Assembly (NCBI GenBank): GCA_910584235.1
Contig: CAJTZD010000043.1
Span: forward strand, 1-32,774
Reading direction: 5' to 3'
Source of the DNA: an uncultured Acetatifactor sp.
GTDB lineage: Bacteria > Bacillota > Clostridia > Lachnospirales > Lachnospiraceae
DNA length: 32,774 bases
A model generated the notes under the pieces. It did no database searches and was not told the origin of the DNA. It worked only from the letters and a program-made list of their open reading frames with translations. Below, piece by piece: positions 8,145 to 16,240 of this stretch. The position numbers and the translations under genes were made by a program. Numbering within the stretch: position 1 is the first letter of the stretch; each line of letters opens with the position of its first letter.

Positions 8145-9030
8145 CAGGCTCCACGATCATCACAAACGCGTCCTTGTCCAGGATCCCCCATCCGATGTAT
8201 GTCTGAGCCCTCAGGTATACCTGCCCATATCCCTGCAGATCCTTTCCGCTGTTGTCCGGGTCGCCATAGGGGATCACCTCCAGCGTTATCTGCTTCGCGT
8301 ATCCCCATTTGAAAGCGTTCTGGAAGTCTCCCATGATCGCCTTGTCTTTTGAGGCACCGAAAGATACTGTAGAATTCACCTCTACCCGGCATCCGTTTAT
8401 GGTTCCCGGGTTGGATCCCCATGCAAGCTGCGGGTAGAGTTTCGCCCCTGCCTTGTCCGTCTGCTTGGCCAATGCGCTCCTCATATCTTTCGATATCGCC
8501 ATGCCGCTGACGTCGTTCTCGTTTGTATCCATTAACGAGATCGCATCCTCAACGCATCCGTCCGGCTCCGCCTTGTCATAATCTATCTTTCTGACCCCGG
8601 ACGTGTCGAAGCTGTTCGTCCCGATCAGGCTGGATGCCGTCCCTGTTCTTGGGTTCACCCCATGGAAGACCATGATGTCCAGTCCTCTCGCGACTTTCCT
8701 TGCAAAGCCATCGTTGAACGCTTTCAGGATCTCCAGCTGCTTCTCTTCTGATGCATGCCTGAACTCGTTCGACACCCTTGCGCCGTACTCCACCAGGAGC
8801 GGCGTCACTTTCACTGGATCCACGCTGATCCCTCCGGCAGTCCTCTTTCCATTCTCGGCTACCAGGTCCACCTCTGCGTCCATGGAAAACGTCATCACCT
8901 CGTTTCCGTTGAACGGAATGGGCTCCTGTCCGCTCAGGGCCGCCATAGACGACTTTCCTTTCACTTTGCTGAATAAATCCGTTACCAGTTCCGGGGAGAA
9001 CAGCGTCCCCTTGCTCAATACCTCTGCCAT
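8134..9030 (-). CDS. Major capsid protein (HK97 fold)
   Basis: This 298-residue protein has the usual capsid pattern: an N-terminal LFSPELVTDLFSKVKGKSS region, then VKVTPLLVEYGARVSNEFR, a GFARKVARGLDIMVFHG spine, and a C-terminal block of short strands ending in FVMIVEP. There is no N-terminal delta domain or protease site, and no protease gene is present. This fits assembly on the separate scaffold protein encoded just upstream. Size, order and the RVSNEF/LDIMVFHG segments make the call secure. Confidence 0.9.
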   Translation of the reverse strand: MAEVLSKGTLFSPELVTDLFSKVKGKSSMAALSGQEPIPFNGNEVMTFSMDAEVDLVAENGKRTAGGISVDPVKVTPLLVEYGARVSNEFRHASEEKQLEILKAFNDGFARKVARGLDIMVFHGVNPRTGTASSLIGTNSFDTSGVRKIDYDKAEPDGCVEDAISLMDTNENDVSGMAISKDMRSALAKQTDKAGAKLYPQLAWGSNPGTINGCRVEVNSTVSFGASKDKAIMGDFQNAFKWGYAKQITLEVIPYGDPDNSGKDLQGYGQVYLRAQTYIGWGILDKDAFVMIVEPDAA

Positions 9031-9034
9031 AGTC

Positions 9035-9421
9035 TCAATCTCCTTTTCCGTTTAATTTGTGCAGCATCTCTTTCAGTGCGGCGTCCTTGTCGCCTTTGTT
9101 TCCCTCGGGATTCGCCAGCGGCGGTGCCTGCCTCCTGCCTCCCATCAGCTTCTGGAGCGCCTGGGCATCTTTCCGGATGTCCTCTTCCTTTTCCCCGGAC
9201 AGCCTTGCGGCCATTTCATAGGGGAGCCCTACCTCGTTCGCTATCCTCGCTTTCATCGCAGCGGTCTCATAGCCTTTGATCTGGGCGTCCTTTTTCGCCG
9301 CCTCTTCAGGCGCGATGTACCCCTCGTACTTTTTCTCTACCTCCTCCCTCCCCTGTTTCAGCCTTTCCTCAATCACCTTGTCAAGCTGCTCCTGTGTCTC
9401 GATCACTGTAAAGTCTCCCAT
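9035..9421 (-). CDS. Capsid scaffolding protein (DUF4355-like)
   Basis: This 128-residue, highly charged helical protein starts MGDFTVIETQEQLDK. The ATG at 9421 is preferred to one six codons upstream because AGGAGAGG precedes it. The sequence (QLDKVIEERLKQGREE, then KARIANEVGLPYEMAARLSG) is typical of the DUF4355-type scaffolds encoded directly before siphovirus capsid genes. It is expected to direct procapsid assembly and then leave. A proline-rich segment near residues 98-105 separates the coil from a short C-terminal helix that may bind capsid. Confidence 0.82.
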   Translation of the reverse strand: MGDFTVIETQEQLDKVIEERLKQGREEVEKKYEGYIAPEEAAKKDAQIKGYETAAMKARIANEVGLPYEMAARLSGEKEEDIRKDAQALQKLMGGRRQAPPLANPEGNKGDKDAALKEMLHKLNGKGD

Positions 9422-9481
9422 CTTCCTCTCCTTTCCCACTGTCCCATTGCTGTCAGTAATCTATGCCCACGCCTTAGGCGG

Positions 9482-10870
9482 TCAGCATCTTATCTTCTGC
9501 TTCTTCTTTTCCTTGCTTTCCCCACATATCCAGCTCGCCAGTATCACGCTGTCCATAAGCGAGATGTCTACCGTTTCGCTTATGGAGCGGTATCCGAATC
9601 CTCCATTTGACCCGATTGCACGCTTCTCGCAGTTGCTTACAGACCTGGTAAGGGACGGCTGGTTCATATGGCATATCGTCTTTGCATAGAGCCTCTGTTC
9701 GAATGCCGCATTGGCCACTATGATCTCTTTCACCGTTGGGAGCACCGGCGCTTTCAGCTTCTCCTCTTTCATTTCGCCTGCCAGCAGCTGCTGGCCGTTC
9801 GCACCGTCCACCACCACTTTCGCCACTTCCGCGGCAGCCAAAAATTCCAGTATCCATGCATTTCCTGCCCTTGTGGGCCTGCAGTCCACCACCTCCACGA
9901 ATATCTTTGAGCCTGCTGCCTTTGCCGCAATCGCCAGGGATACGTTCTTCCCATCATGTCCATACTTTATCCCTGCATACAGCTGTCCTGTCAGCTTCGG
10001 GAGTTTCTTTTCCGCCAGTTCCTCCCACTCCGCCTTGCTGATTGCCGACTTCAGGTTGTAGCGGATCCAGTATCCGAGACGCTGGATATTGAAGTCCATG
10101 TCATCGTTCCCTATTTCCGCCAGGATCTTCCGTTCCGTCAGGATCGTCCCCAGTGACGGGTTCGTCTCATACCAGGCTTCCCTGTCATGCGGATCGGTTT
10201 GTTCCCCTACGGACCACTCTGCCCATCCGGTGTCCACTGCATTGCCCTGCAGGACGGAGTCGCGCATCTTCATGAACACGGTGCCGGAGCTCACCGGCGT
10301 GGGCGGCGTCCCGCAGAAGATGGTCTGCGGGTTCCTGCTGTCGGACACCACATACTTAAGCGCCGTCTCCTGATCGTCCTGGTACTCCTGTGCTTCGTCT
10401 ATTACCAACAGGTCGAACCCCTCTCCCAGCCCGCCTTTTGAAGAGCGCGTCCTAAAGTCTATCCTGCCTCCTCCATCCAGCATACGGATGCTCTCCATTC
10501 CAATTGCCCCCGTTGCTTTATATTGGATCCCCGCCTCTTCCAGCAATCTCTTCAGCCTCTCCCACGCGGCTCTGCTTGTCGTTGTCCTGTGGGCCGTGTG
10601 CAGGATGTGCTCCCCGGCATCCAGACCGTACATCTCACGGATTGCCACTACCTCGTTCTTGCCGTTCCTGCGCGGCACCGCGTACCCAAATTTTGTATGG
10701 GTCCACAGCCCCTCTTCGTTGACCGCAAGTATGTCGTATATCAGCAGCTGCTGCCACTCCTGCGCCTCCCGTCCTGTCGCGTTGTACAGTTCAACCGCTT
10801 TCTGTCCGCGGGTCTCCGCATATGGTATGACCACCGACTGCGTGGGCGTCTGCCGTCCCGATCTTGCCAT
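9482..10870 (-). CDS. terL: Terminase large subunit
   Basis: This 462-residue packaging motor has a Walker A-like PRRNGKN (residues 66-72) and a Walker B with catalytic glutamate, LLVIDEA (154-160), followed by the TIFCGTPP coupling motif near 185. The C-terminal half contains a nuclease-type region with VVVDGANG and a late DSVILASWI. It resembles the Terminase_1 / YmfN group. It lies after the portal and minor head genes and before the scaffold, which is unusual. No terminase small subunit was recognised anywhere in the window. Confidence 0.88.
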   Translation of the reverse strand: MARSGRQTPTQSVVIPYAETRGQKAVELYNATGREAQEWQQLLIYDILAVNEEGLWTHTKFGYAVPRRNGKNEVVAIREMYGLDAGEHILHTAHRTTTSRAAWERLKRLLEEAGIQYKATGAIGMESIRMLDGGGRIDFRTRSSKGGLGEGFDLLVIDEAQEYQDDQETALKYVVSDSRNPQTIFCGTPPTPVSSGTVFMKMRDSVLQGNAVDTGWAEWSVGEQTDPHDREAWYETNPSLGTILTERKILAEIGNDDMDFNIQRLGYWIRYNLKSAISKAEWEELAEKKLPKLTGQLYAGIKYGHDGKNVSLAIAAKAAGSKIFVEVVDCRPTRAGNAWILEFLAAAEVAKVVVDGANGQQLLAGEMKEEKLKAPVLPTVKEIIVANAAFEQRLYAKTICHMNQPSLTRSVSNCEKRAIGSNGGFGYRSISETVDISLMDSVILASWICGESKEKKKQKIRC

Positions 10871-10894
10871 GTCCGTCTTCCGCCCCTCCCTGTG

Positions 10895-11707
10895 CTATGT
10901 CCCTCTACCCTTTTCCAGTTCCTCCTGCCAGCGCCTGGCCTCATCCTTTGTCCGTCTGGTCAGATCCAGTCCTGCCGTCCTCCGCCTTTCCCTCTGTTCT
11001 GGTGTCGTCCACGATTTTTTGGTCCATACGTCCTGCCTCTTTTTTTCAGACACGAACGTCACCGTGCACCTGCAGTTGTCATGGCGCCGGTAGACGTCTT
11101 TCGGCACATCCGGATACTCATAGCATCCCGCCAGGCTCCGGCACCATTCGCAGGCATCCCCTTTCAGCTTCCGGATGATCTTCTCCCTCATTCCTGACCT
11201 GTACCTGAATTCTGCATTGGCTTTCACGAATTCATCAAAGAAGCCCTGGGCTATGTTCCTGACTGGTTCGTCCATCCGCCGTTCTGCCTCTTCCCATTCT
11301 ATCCCATCCTCCCCTATGGCTCCAATCAGCGTATCCACCCTCTCCTCCGGCCATTCCCCTTCCAGGGCTTTCAGCCTGATTCCGTCCTTTCCGTCCAGGA
11401 ACTCCATGACTGTCCCTGCCGCCTCGTTCGTGAGCCGGAAAGTCTCCATCAGCATTGGCCTGATTGTCCGGTCCGCTATGTTGTAGTACATCCGTCCACC
11501 CGGAAGTATGTCCCTGGTGATGTCCCGCTTCAGGACTTCCGCCAGGACATCTCCCAGGTCTCTGGCGAACAAGGATGCATCGTCCATGCCCGCAGTGCCG
11601 TCCCTGATCCGTTTCATGAACTTCTGGATCCTTTCGTTTGCCAATGCCGCTTCAGAAAAGTCCCTCCTGATCCTCGCCATCAGTTCAGGGACAATATCGT
11701 CTGCCAT
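10895..11707 (-). CDS. Minor head protein / head morphogenesis (SPP1 gp7-like)
   Basis: This 270-residue protein follows the portal gene, as SPP1 gp7 does. The C-terminal third has a zinc-binding pattern CEWC...C then RRHDNCRCTVTF (residues ~205-240), seen in phage head-morphogenesis proteins of the Mu F / gp7 group. The N-terminal two thirds are helical. These proteins bind the portal and a few copies remain in the head, where they affect DNA ejection. The last ~35 residues are very basic. Confidence 0.75.
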   Translation of the reverse strand: MADDIVPELMARIRRDFSEAALANERIQKFMKRIRDGTAGMDDASLFARDLGDVLAEVLKRDITRDILPGGRMYYNIADRTIRPMLMETFRLTNEAAGTVMEFLDGKDGIRLKALEGEWPEERVDTLIGAIGEDGIEWEEAERRMDEPVRNIAQGFFDEFVKANAEFRYRSGMREKIIRKLKGDACEWCRSLAGCYEYPDVPKDVYRRHDNCRCTVTFVSEKKRQDVWTKKSWTTPEQRERRRTAGLDLTRRTKDEARRWQEELEKGRGT

Positions 11708-11727
11708 TTCTTTCCCTCCCTTTGCCG

Positions 11728-12951
11728 CTATGCGTCAATCCCGGTCAGCTCCCTCAGATTTTCCTTGCCGAAATACCCCGGGATTGCCTGGTTGATCTTC
11801 ACCGCCCCATCCCCGATGGATGACAGCATCGCCGCATCCGGCTCAAACACCGGCTCCCACCTGGGCTTCGTCAGGTATATCTGCTGCCTCCGGTATGCGA
11901 AGTCGTCCCGCACGCATGCGGCCAGGAAACCCGCATTCAGGAATCCTACGCCAAACGTCCTTTGTGCCTTTCTCGCTGTCAGCCTTAGCGTCTCGTGCGT
12001 GGCCTTGATCGCCTCGGCTGAGGATGGATTGTCGGATGGAAAGCCCAGGTCGTCCAGGGTCAGCCCTGTCTCTCCTGAAAACAGGCCTGCCAGCATGCGC
12101 AGCTGCTCTGTATACGGCGTCATGCTCTGTTGGGAGAACTGCCCCAGTTCCGGCTTTCCCCCATCTTCGTCCTGGTCAAACTGCAGGAACGTGGAGATTG
12201 TAGCTTTCCATTTGTCCATCTGCTCTGCGTCCTGTGACAGCCCGGTAACGTACTTCTGGGGGAACGAATAGAATTCCGCGCTCACCTCTGCCCGTCTTAA
12301 CGTCCGGAGCGCCGCCTGCTGTATGTTCATGCATGCCCTGCTGATCCTGGAATGGCCGAACGGCCGGACGGCATCCGGCCTGAAGATGACTGGCACCAGG
12401 AGCGGATATTCCGCCTCGTTCCAGATCTCTTCTACTATTTTCCCATTTCTTACATATTGAGTAATGCCCGGCATGAAATAGGCCTCCAGCGTTGGGTCCC
12501 CACTCTCGCCATCCCTTTCCAAGACGGCATATCCCTCCTGCAGCATCATGGTGATGGGATCTATGATGCCAGTAGCATTGGATCCGTCTATCACCTGCAG
12601 CCTCGGGAACCCTGTCTCATCTTCGCTTATGTAAATAAAGCAGCAGGAGCTTATGGCCGCCGACAGTATTGCCGTGTCAAAGAGCACGTCCCTGCTGTTC
12701 ATGCTGAATATCTCATTCAGGTCGAAGCTGTCGTCCCCAAAGTCCCTGAATACCAGCCTGTCCGCCATGGAGTCGGCCGCTTTGCTGCACCATCCCAGCA
12801 CCTCTTTCAGGAATCCAAACTCCGGAGGCATGGTGATCTTAAAGTCTTTCATCGCATTCTTCATCTCGTAATATTCATACCGCAGCAGCACCCTTGTCCT
12901 TTTACCCGACAGCTTTTTTCTCAGGTGGCCGATGCCTTTCAGTTCGCCCAT
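11728..12951 (-). CDS. Portal protein (SPP1 Gp6-like)
   Basis: This 407-residue protein has the typical portal layout: an N-terminal helical LGWCSKAADSMADRL region, a clip/wing region with VIDGSNATGIIDPIT, and the long helix region IFRPDAVRPFGHSRISRACM, ending FLAACVRDDFAYRR. The dodecameric portal forms the DNA channel and head-tail vertex. It is the first structural gene after HNH and is followed by the gp7-like gene. Slightly short for an SPP1-type portal but apparently complete. Confidence 0.88.
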   Translation of the reverse strand: MGELKGIGHLRKKLSGKRTRVLLRYEYYEMKNAMKDFKITMPPEFGFLKEVLGWCSKAADSMADRLVFRDFGDDSFDLNEIFSMNSRDVLFDTAILSAAISSCCFIYISEDETGFPRLQVIDGSNATGIIDPITMMLQEGYAVLERDGESGDPTLEAYFMPGITQYVRNGKIVEEIWNEAEYPLLVPVIFRPDAVRPFGHSRISRACMNIQQAALRTLRRAEVSAEFYSFPQKYVTGLSQDAEQMDKWKATISTFLQFDQDEDGGKPELGQFSQQSMTPYTEQLRMLAGLFSGETGLTLDDLGFPSDNPSSAEAIKATHETLRLTARKAQRTFGVGFLNAGFLAACVRDDFAYRRQQIYLTKPRWEPVFEPDAAMLSSIGDGAVKINQAIPGYFGKENLRELTGIDA

Positions 12952-13044
12952 GTTCCTCTCTCCCTCCTCTCTAATTTTCGTGAGAAAATGTTCCCAGTGA
13001 CGGCGTGAACTCCACAGCGCGCACGCGGGGGGAGGTATGCCCCC
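12952..13044. other. Candidate cos region between HNH and portal genes
   Basis: This non-coding gap has a run of G paired with a run of C around CATACCT (minus strand GGGGGG-CATACCT-CCCCCC), followed by CGCGTGCGCGC. GC-rich dyads next to HNH genes are common at cos sites of Gram-positive phages. The call is from context only; the hairpin could instead affect expression of the portal gene. Confidence 0.3.
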
Positions 13045-13404
13045 CTATTTCTCCTCCGACTTTTCCCTGAATTGTCTCCAGTCCATCGACTGCGGAAGCA
13101 TCCTGTTTGTTGACACCTCATCTTGTTCCTTTTTCTTTGTCCCTGTCAGCTTGTTTGACTTCTGCCTGTTGCAGATCCAGTGCGCAAGCTGCAGGTTTGC
13201 CATGTCCGATGGATGTCCTCCCCTGTCTATTGGAATTATATGGTCTATACAGGGACTCAGCGGGGCGGGGTATTTTAGATTTTTGTCCACCGGTTTCCCG
13301 CATATCCCGCAGCAGTCCTGCGATGCCAGTATCCTCTTCTTGTTCCGTTCAAATGCCAGACGGTGCGTGCCGTCATGGTCCGGCCGGTTCCTTTTCTGCG
13401 GCAT
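13045..13404 (-). CDS. HNH endonuclease
   Basis: This 119-residue HNH nuclease has a CGICG knuckle (from residue ~33), the catalytic IDHIIPIDRGG segment (~55-65), then NLQLAHWICNRQKS carrying the N and terminal C of the fold. Such proteins act with TerL in cleavage at cos in HK97-like phages. AAGGAGGGGAAT precedes the ATG. The gene lies between the ArpU-like regulator and the portal. Confidence 0.88.
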   Translation of the reverse strand: MPQKRNRPDHDGTHRLAFERNKKRILASQDCCGICGKPVDKNLKYPAPLSPCIDHIIPIDRGGHPSDMANLQLAHWICNRQKSNKLTGTKKKEQDEVSTNRMLPQSMDWRQFREKSEEK

Positions 13405-13441
13405 ATTCCCCTCCTTGCCGTCTTTCCTACTTTATACTTTA

Positions 13442-13891
13442 TCACATCTCAAAGTGCTCTTTCGTGCTTTTGTGTGCTTTTTCGTGCTGTCTTTTGTTTT
13501 CTATCTCCTGCAGCGCCCATCCGTGGATGTGCTTTGCCCTGCTTTCCGAGTAGCCCATCTGGTGCGCCACTTCGCTCCAGCTCTTCTGGATGTTCCCGTC
13601 TATGTAGTATAGGATGAGGATCCTTCGGTATTCCGGATTGTCCAGGCTGTAGATCATCTCCATGGCTTCCAGGCTGAGCCTTGCCAGGTCGTCCGCCTTG
13701 CTTTGGATTAGTCTGCCCAGTCTTTGGATTGCATCTACTGTATCTGGCATCCTATCTTCCGGAGATGTCTGCACCTTTGCACCATCATAGGAGACGGCTT
13801 TCAGCGAAGCCATCAGATCCTCCTGCTGCCTCAACAGCTCTAGTTCGTTCCTTGTTGGCCGAACGGCCCTCATCAGTTCTTTTGCGCTCAC
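13442..13891 (-). CDS. ArpU/RinA-like phage transcription regulator (sigma region 4-like)
   Basis: This 149-residue protein has a C-terminal helix-turn-helix of the sigma-70 region 4 type: EYRRILILYYIDG, then SWSEVAHQMGYSESRAKHIHGWAL (read in two pieces). It ends the early series and precedes the late genes, the usual place of ArpU/RinA-type activators of late transcription. The start is GTG at 13891, with AGGGGG upstream. The N-terminal half is helical and holds acidic and basic clusters. Family call is good; target promoter not identified. Confidence 0.72.
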   Translation of the reverse strand: MSAKELMRAVRPTRNELELLRQQEDLMASLKAVSYDGAKVQTSPEDRMPDTVDAIQRLGRLIQSKADDLARLSLEAMEMIYSLDNPEYRRILILYYIDGNIQKSWSEVAHQMGYSESRAKHIHGWALQEIENKRQHEKAHKSTKEHFEM

Positions 13892-13917
13892 CGTATCCGC
13901 CCCCTTTCTTTAATTCA

Positions 13918-14079
13918 TCATCTATCCCCTTTTCTACTCTGGGCCGCCTGCACTGCTTTCCTGCCCTGGTACAGCACTGACCGGAAAGGCTTCTCCCTCA
14001 TCTCCTGCTGCCTCCGGATTGCCTCGTGTCTGGCTACCGCTTCCATCATTTTCTTCTTTTCCCTTGTCTTATTTCCCAT
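13918..14079 (-). CDS. Small basic phage protein, unknown function
   Basis: This 53-residue protein starts MGNKTREKKKMME. The ATG at 14079 has GGAGGACAGGAA upstream and is preferred to ATGs at 14100 and 14097. It is very rich in K, R, E and Q and is predicted helical. No family is recognised. Similar short basic ORFs often sit before ArpU-like genes, so it may be an accessory nucleic-acid-binding peptide. Confidence 0.5.
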   Translation of the reverse strand: MGNKTREKKKMMEAVARHEAIRRQQEMREKPFRSVLYQGRKAVQAAQSRKGDR

Positions 14080-14115
14080 TTCCTGTCCTCCATCCATCAT
14101 TCTTTACTTCATATC

Positions 14116-14247
14116 TTAATTTCTCTTTTTGGGATAATACATGAATAATACGCTAAATAAAATAATCCACCAATGTCCAAAAGTCACCGCAAGAACCAAA
14201 AAACATGCCAGTGTCACGCAATTCTCAATATGCTCCCATTTATCCAT
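14116..14247 (-). CDS. Small membrane protein (43 residues)
   Basis: The ATG at 14247 has GGAGG six bases upstream. The frame encodes MDKWEHIENC, then one long hydrophobic segment (about residues 11-38) containing VLAVTFGHWWIILFSVL, and a basic tail KKRN. It is likely a single-pass or hairpin membrane peptide. It is AT-rich beside GC-rich neighbours, like the gene before it. Phages often carry such peptides in middle operons; function unknown. Confidence 0.6.
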   Translation of the reverse strand: MDKWEHIENCVTLACFLVLAVTFGHWWIILFSVLFMYYPKKRN

Positions 14248-14271
14248 TTGCACCCTCCATTCATCAAGAAT

Positions 14272-14541
14272 TTATTGTAATTCTTTAAATTCTTTCCTCA
14301 TTTCTCTCAGTTGGCTTGAAAGCATTTCTATTTCATCATTTATTGTTGCTTCCGCAGAATCTTTTGAAATATACCACCCTGTTTTTTCGCTTTCTTCAGT
14401 AACATAAAATTGCCTTTCCTTTATTTCTGAACCTATTCCCCAATATTTCTGTCGTATTTCATCAAGTTTTTTCTTCTCATTTTCCAGCTTTTCTATTTTA
14501 TTATTTAGCTCTGTTGCCTTTCTCAATGTATCTCTTGTCAT
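14272..14541 (-). CDS. Coiled-coil protein of unknown function
   Basis: This 89-residue protein starts MTRDTLRKATELNNK. The ATG at 14541 overlaps the stop of the ASCH gene (ATGA). Residues ~8-32 and ~65-88 form strongly charged helices likely to pair as a coiled coil, with a short strand region (RQFYVTEESEKTGWYI) between. AT-rich compared with flanking genes. Resembles small phage proteins of unknown role. Confidence 0.6.
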   Translation of the reverse strand: MTRDTLRKATELNNKIEKLENEKKKLDEIRQKYWGIGSEIKERQFYVTEESEKTGWYISKDSAEATINDEIEMLSSQLREMRKEFKELQ

Positions 14542-15329
14542 AATGCCTCGCTTTCCATATTTCCGCTGTGGGATGTACATCCCTTACACATCTCACAGGG
14601 CTCATCCGCCCATGCATCCCCATAACCGATACATGGGCGCTTATCCTCCGCTGGCTCTATCCCTTTCATGACACAAGGTTCTGGCTTTTCGCACCGTTCG
14701 AACCCTATCACCCATACCCAGGGATTAGCCCTCCAGCCATACCTGTCAATCTCTGTCTTTTTGATGGTGGAATCCCATAATTCTGAAAAACGCTTGAATA
14801 CCTCGCCCCTACTTGTGTCTATCCCCTCCCGCTGGCACCCCAGTATGTCTATTTCTTTCAGCCGCTCCGCCCTCACGTCCGTGACCTTTAGCCAGATCCG
14901 GGCTATCTCTTTCGGCATGTGGATGGACGGATGCCAGGTGTCAACGGACGGATGCTCCCCAGCATCGCAGGATGCCCTGTAGCACCAGCATCCCCATTCC
15001 GCTCGTTTGGCGTTATAGACTTTTTCATATACTCCTTTCTCCGCGCATTCACCATCCTCCATTCTCAACCCACAGTCCCAGCATGGGCAGAAGCAGAACG
15101 TCTCCCGGACGTACAGGATGTCCCCTGGCTGATATCTGCAGATCTGCTCCGGACTACATGTTTCTCCTGTATCTGGATCAACATATGCTATGGCACTCTC
15201 TCCATCTTGATCTGCAGCAAACTGCTCCACTGTACGTACATCAACTATCCTCCTGGTGACTGTCTTCCTGTCCTCCAGGATGGCCCTCACCATGTCGCTG
15301 TTAAAAAGGATCGGCAATATCCTGCTCAC
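14538..15329 (-). CDS. ASCH-domain protein
   Basis: This 263-residue protein opens with PILFNSDMVRAILEDRKTVTRR (given here in pieces: PILFNSDMV, then RKTVTRR), the hallmark of phage ASCH/PUA-like proteins, and continues with YQPGDILYVRETF and IWLKVTDVRAERL. ASCH folds bind RNA or modified nucleosides; YqfB of E. coli is an N4-acetylcytidine amidohydrolase. A cysteine-rich insert near residues 80-115 and a C-terminal CEMCKGC pair suggest bound metal. Lies between a methylase and small genes. Substrate is unknown. Confidence 0.7.
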   Translation of the reverse strand: MSRILPILFNSDMVRAILEDRKTVTRRIVDVRTVEQFAADQDGESAIAYVDPDTGETCSPEQICRYQPGDILYVRETFCFCPCWDCGLRMEDGECAEKGVYEKVYNAKRAEWGCWCYRASCDAGEHPSVDTWHPSIHMPKEIARIWLKVTDVRAERLKEIDILGCQREGIDTSRGEVFKRFSELWDSTIKKTEIDRYGWRANPWVWVIGFERCEKPEPCVMKGIEPAEDKRPCIGYGDAWADEPCEMCKGCTSHSGNMESEAL

Positions 15330-15552
15330 CTGTTTCTCCTCCTTTCAGCAGCCTCAACAGGTAGCTCCTGTACTCCTCCACCTCCGAGTCTATCCTGTCC
15401 AGGATCCCGATAAGGCTCCGCAGATCCTCTCTATCCCCATCGCAGCATATCGTATACCTCTTGTCCCCCAGCTCCTCGATAGATGTCTCGATGCTGGTTT
15501 CGTAGTCTATGCATTCGTCATGTATTTTGGCCATGCTTTTGTAATTTCCCAT
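15301..15552 (-). CDS. Small acidic protein, unknown function
   Basis: This 83-residue acidic protein overlaps the methylase 3' end by 35 bases and the ASCH gene 5' end by 29. The start is uncertain: ATG at 15552 has GGAGGG 11 bases upstream, while ATG at 15534 has no visible site. Residues ~42-75 are helical. No known domain. Overlaps at both ends support real, coupled translation. Confidence 0.5.
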   Translation of the reverse strand: MGNYKSMAKIHDECIDYETSIETSIEELGDKRYTICCDGDREDLRSLIGILDRIDSEVEEYRSYLLRLLKGGETGEQDIADPF

Positions 15553-16225
15553 CTATGCTCATTCCCTCCTTTCCCCACTGCTCAGCCATGGCTTTTGCGA
15601 TCCCAGTAAATGTCTTTGCCCTGGTCTTTTTGTCCCTTTCTTTCCTGCCTACAAACTGTCTATAGTTTCCATGTTTGTCTCTGCTGCCGCCATTCACATA
15701 TGGTTGGTGCTGCTCTATGACTTCTGTCGGCTCCAGCTTTGGCAGCCCTTTCAGCCAAAGGCATGTCCTTTTGCTGTATGGGTGCCCGAACTGATAGGGC
15801 TGTATTGCCTGGTCATACTCCGGCAGCTTCAACAGCTTCATGGGCGTAGGGTTCTCAATGGCGATCCTTTCACATTCTGCGTTCATTATCTTCATGAAAA
15901 ACGCTTTTGCCTCCATCGCCTTTTGGTAGCGTTCCTGTACGATCTCCCCCCTCACCCTCATCCTGACGGCCCCGGCATTCGTTATGTATGTACAGGGCGG
16001 GAAAGCGATGATCATGTCCCATTTTCCTCCAATCCTGTGCCCTGTGCCGTCCACTGTCCGGAAACTGCAGTTTCCATCCAGCAGCGGAACCACATCAGCC
16101 TGTATGTGCCATTCCGGATGCTCTCCGCTGCACGGCTCTATGTCGCAGGAATAGGCCTCGTGCCCCAGTCTCCTGAACTCTGTACAGACTCTCTGGCTCT
16201 CCTCACATGCCACCAGAATGCGCAT
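15518..16225 (-). CDS. DNA cytosine methyltransferase-like protein
   Basis: This 235-residue protein has an N-terminal SAM-binding-like strand (RILVACEESQ) with a second acidic strand end (SCDIEPC), and IIAFPPCTY (residues 72-80), which matches the PC catalytic motif IV of C5 methylases, then IAIENP like motif VI ENP. Short for a C5 methylase, lacking a clear target-recognition domain, but typical for phage solo methylases in Clostridia. It could protect phage DNA from host restriction. AGGTGG precedes the ATG. Confidence 0.72.
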   Translation of the reverse strand: MRILVACEESQRVCTEFRRLGHEAYSCDIEPCSGEHPEWHIQADVVPLLDGNCSFRTVDGTGHRIGGKWDMIIAFPPCTYITNAGAVRMRVRGEIVQERYQKAMEAKAFFMKIMNAECERIAIENPTPMKLLKLPEYDQAIQPYQFGHPYSKRTCLWLKGLPKLEPTEVIEQHQPYVNGGSRDKHGNYRQFVGRKERDKKTRAKTFTGIAKAMAEQWGKEGMSIDGKLQKHGQNT

Positions 16226-16240
16226 TACCTTTCCACCTCC

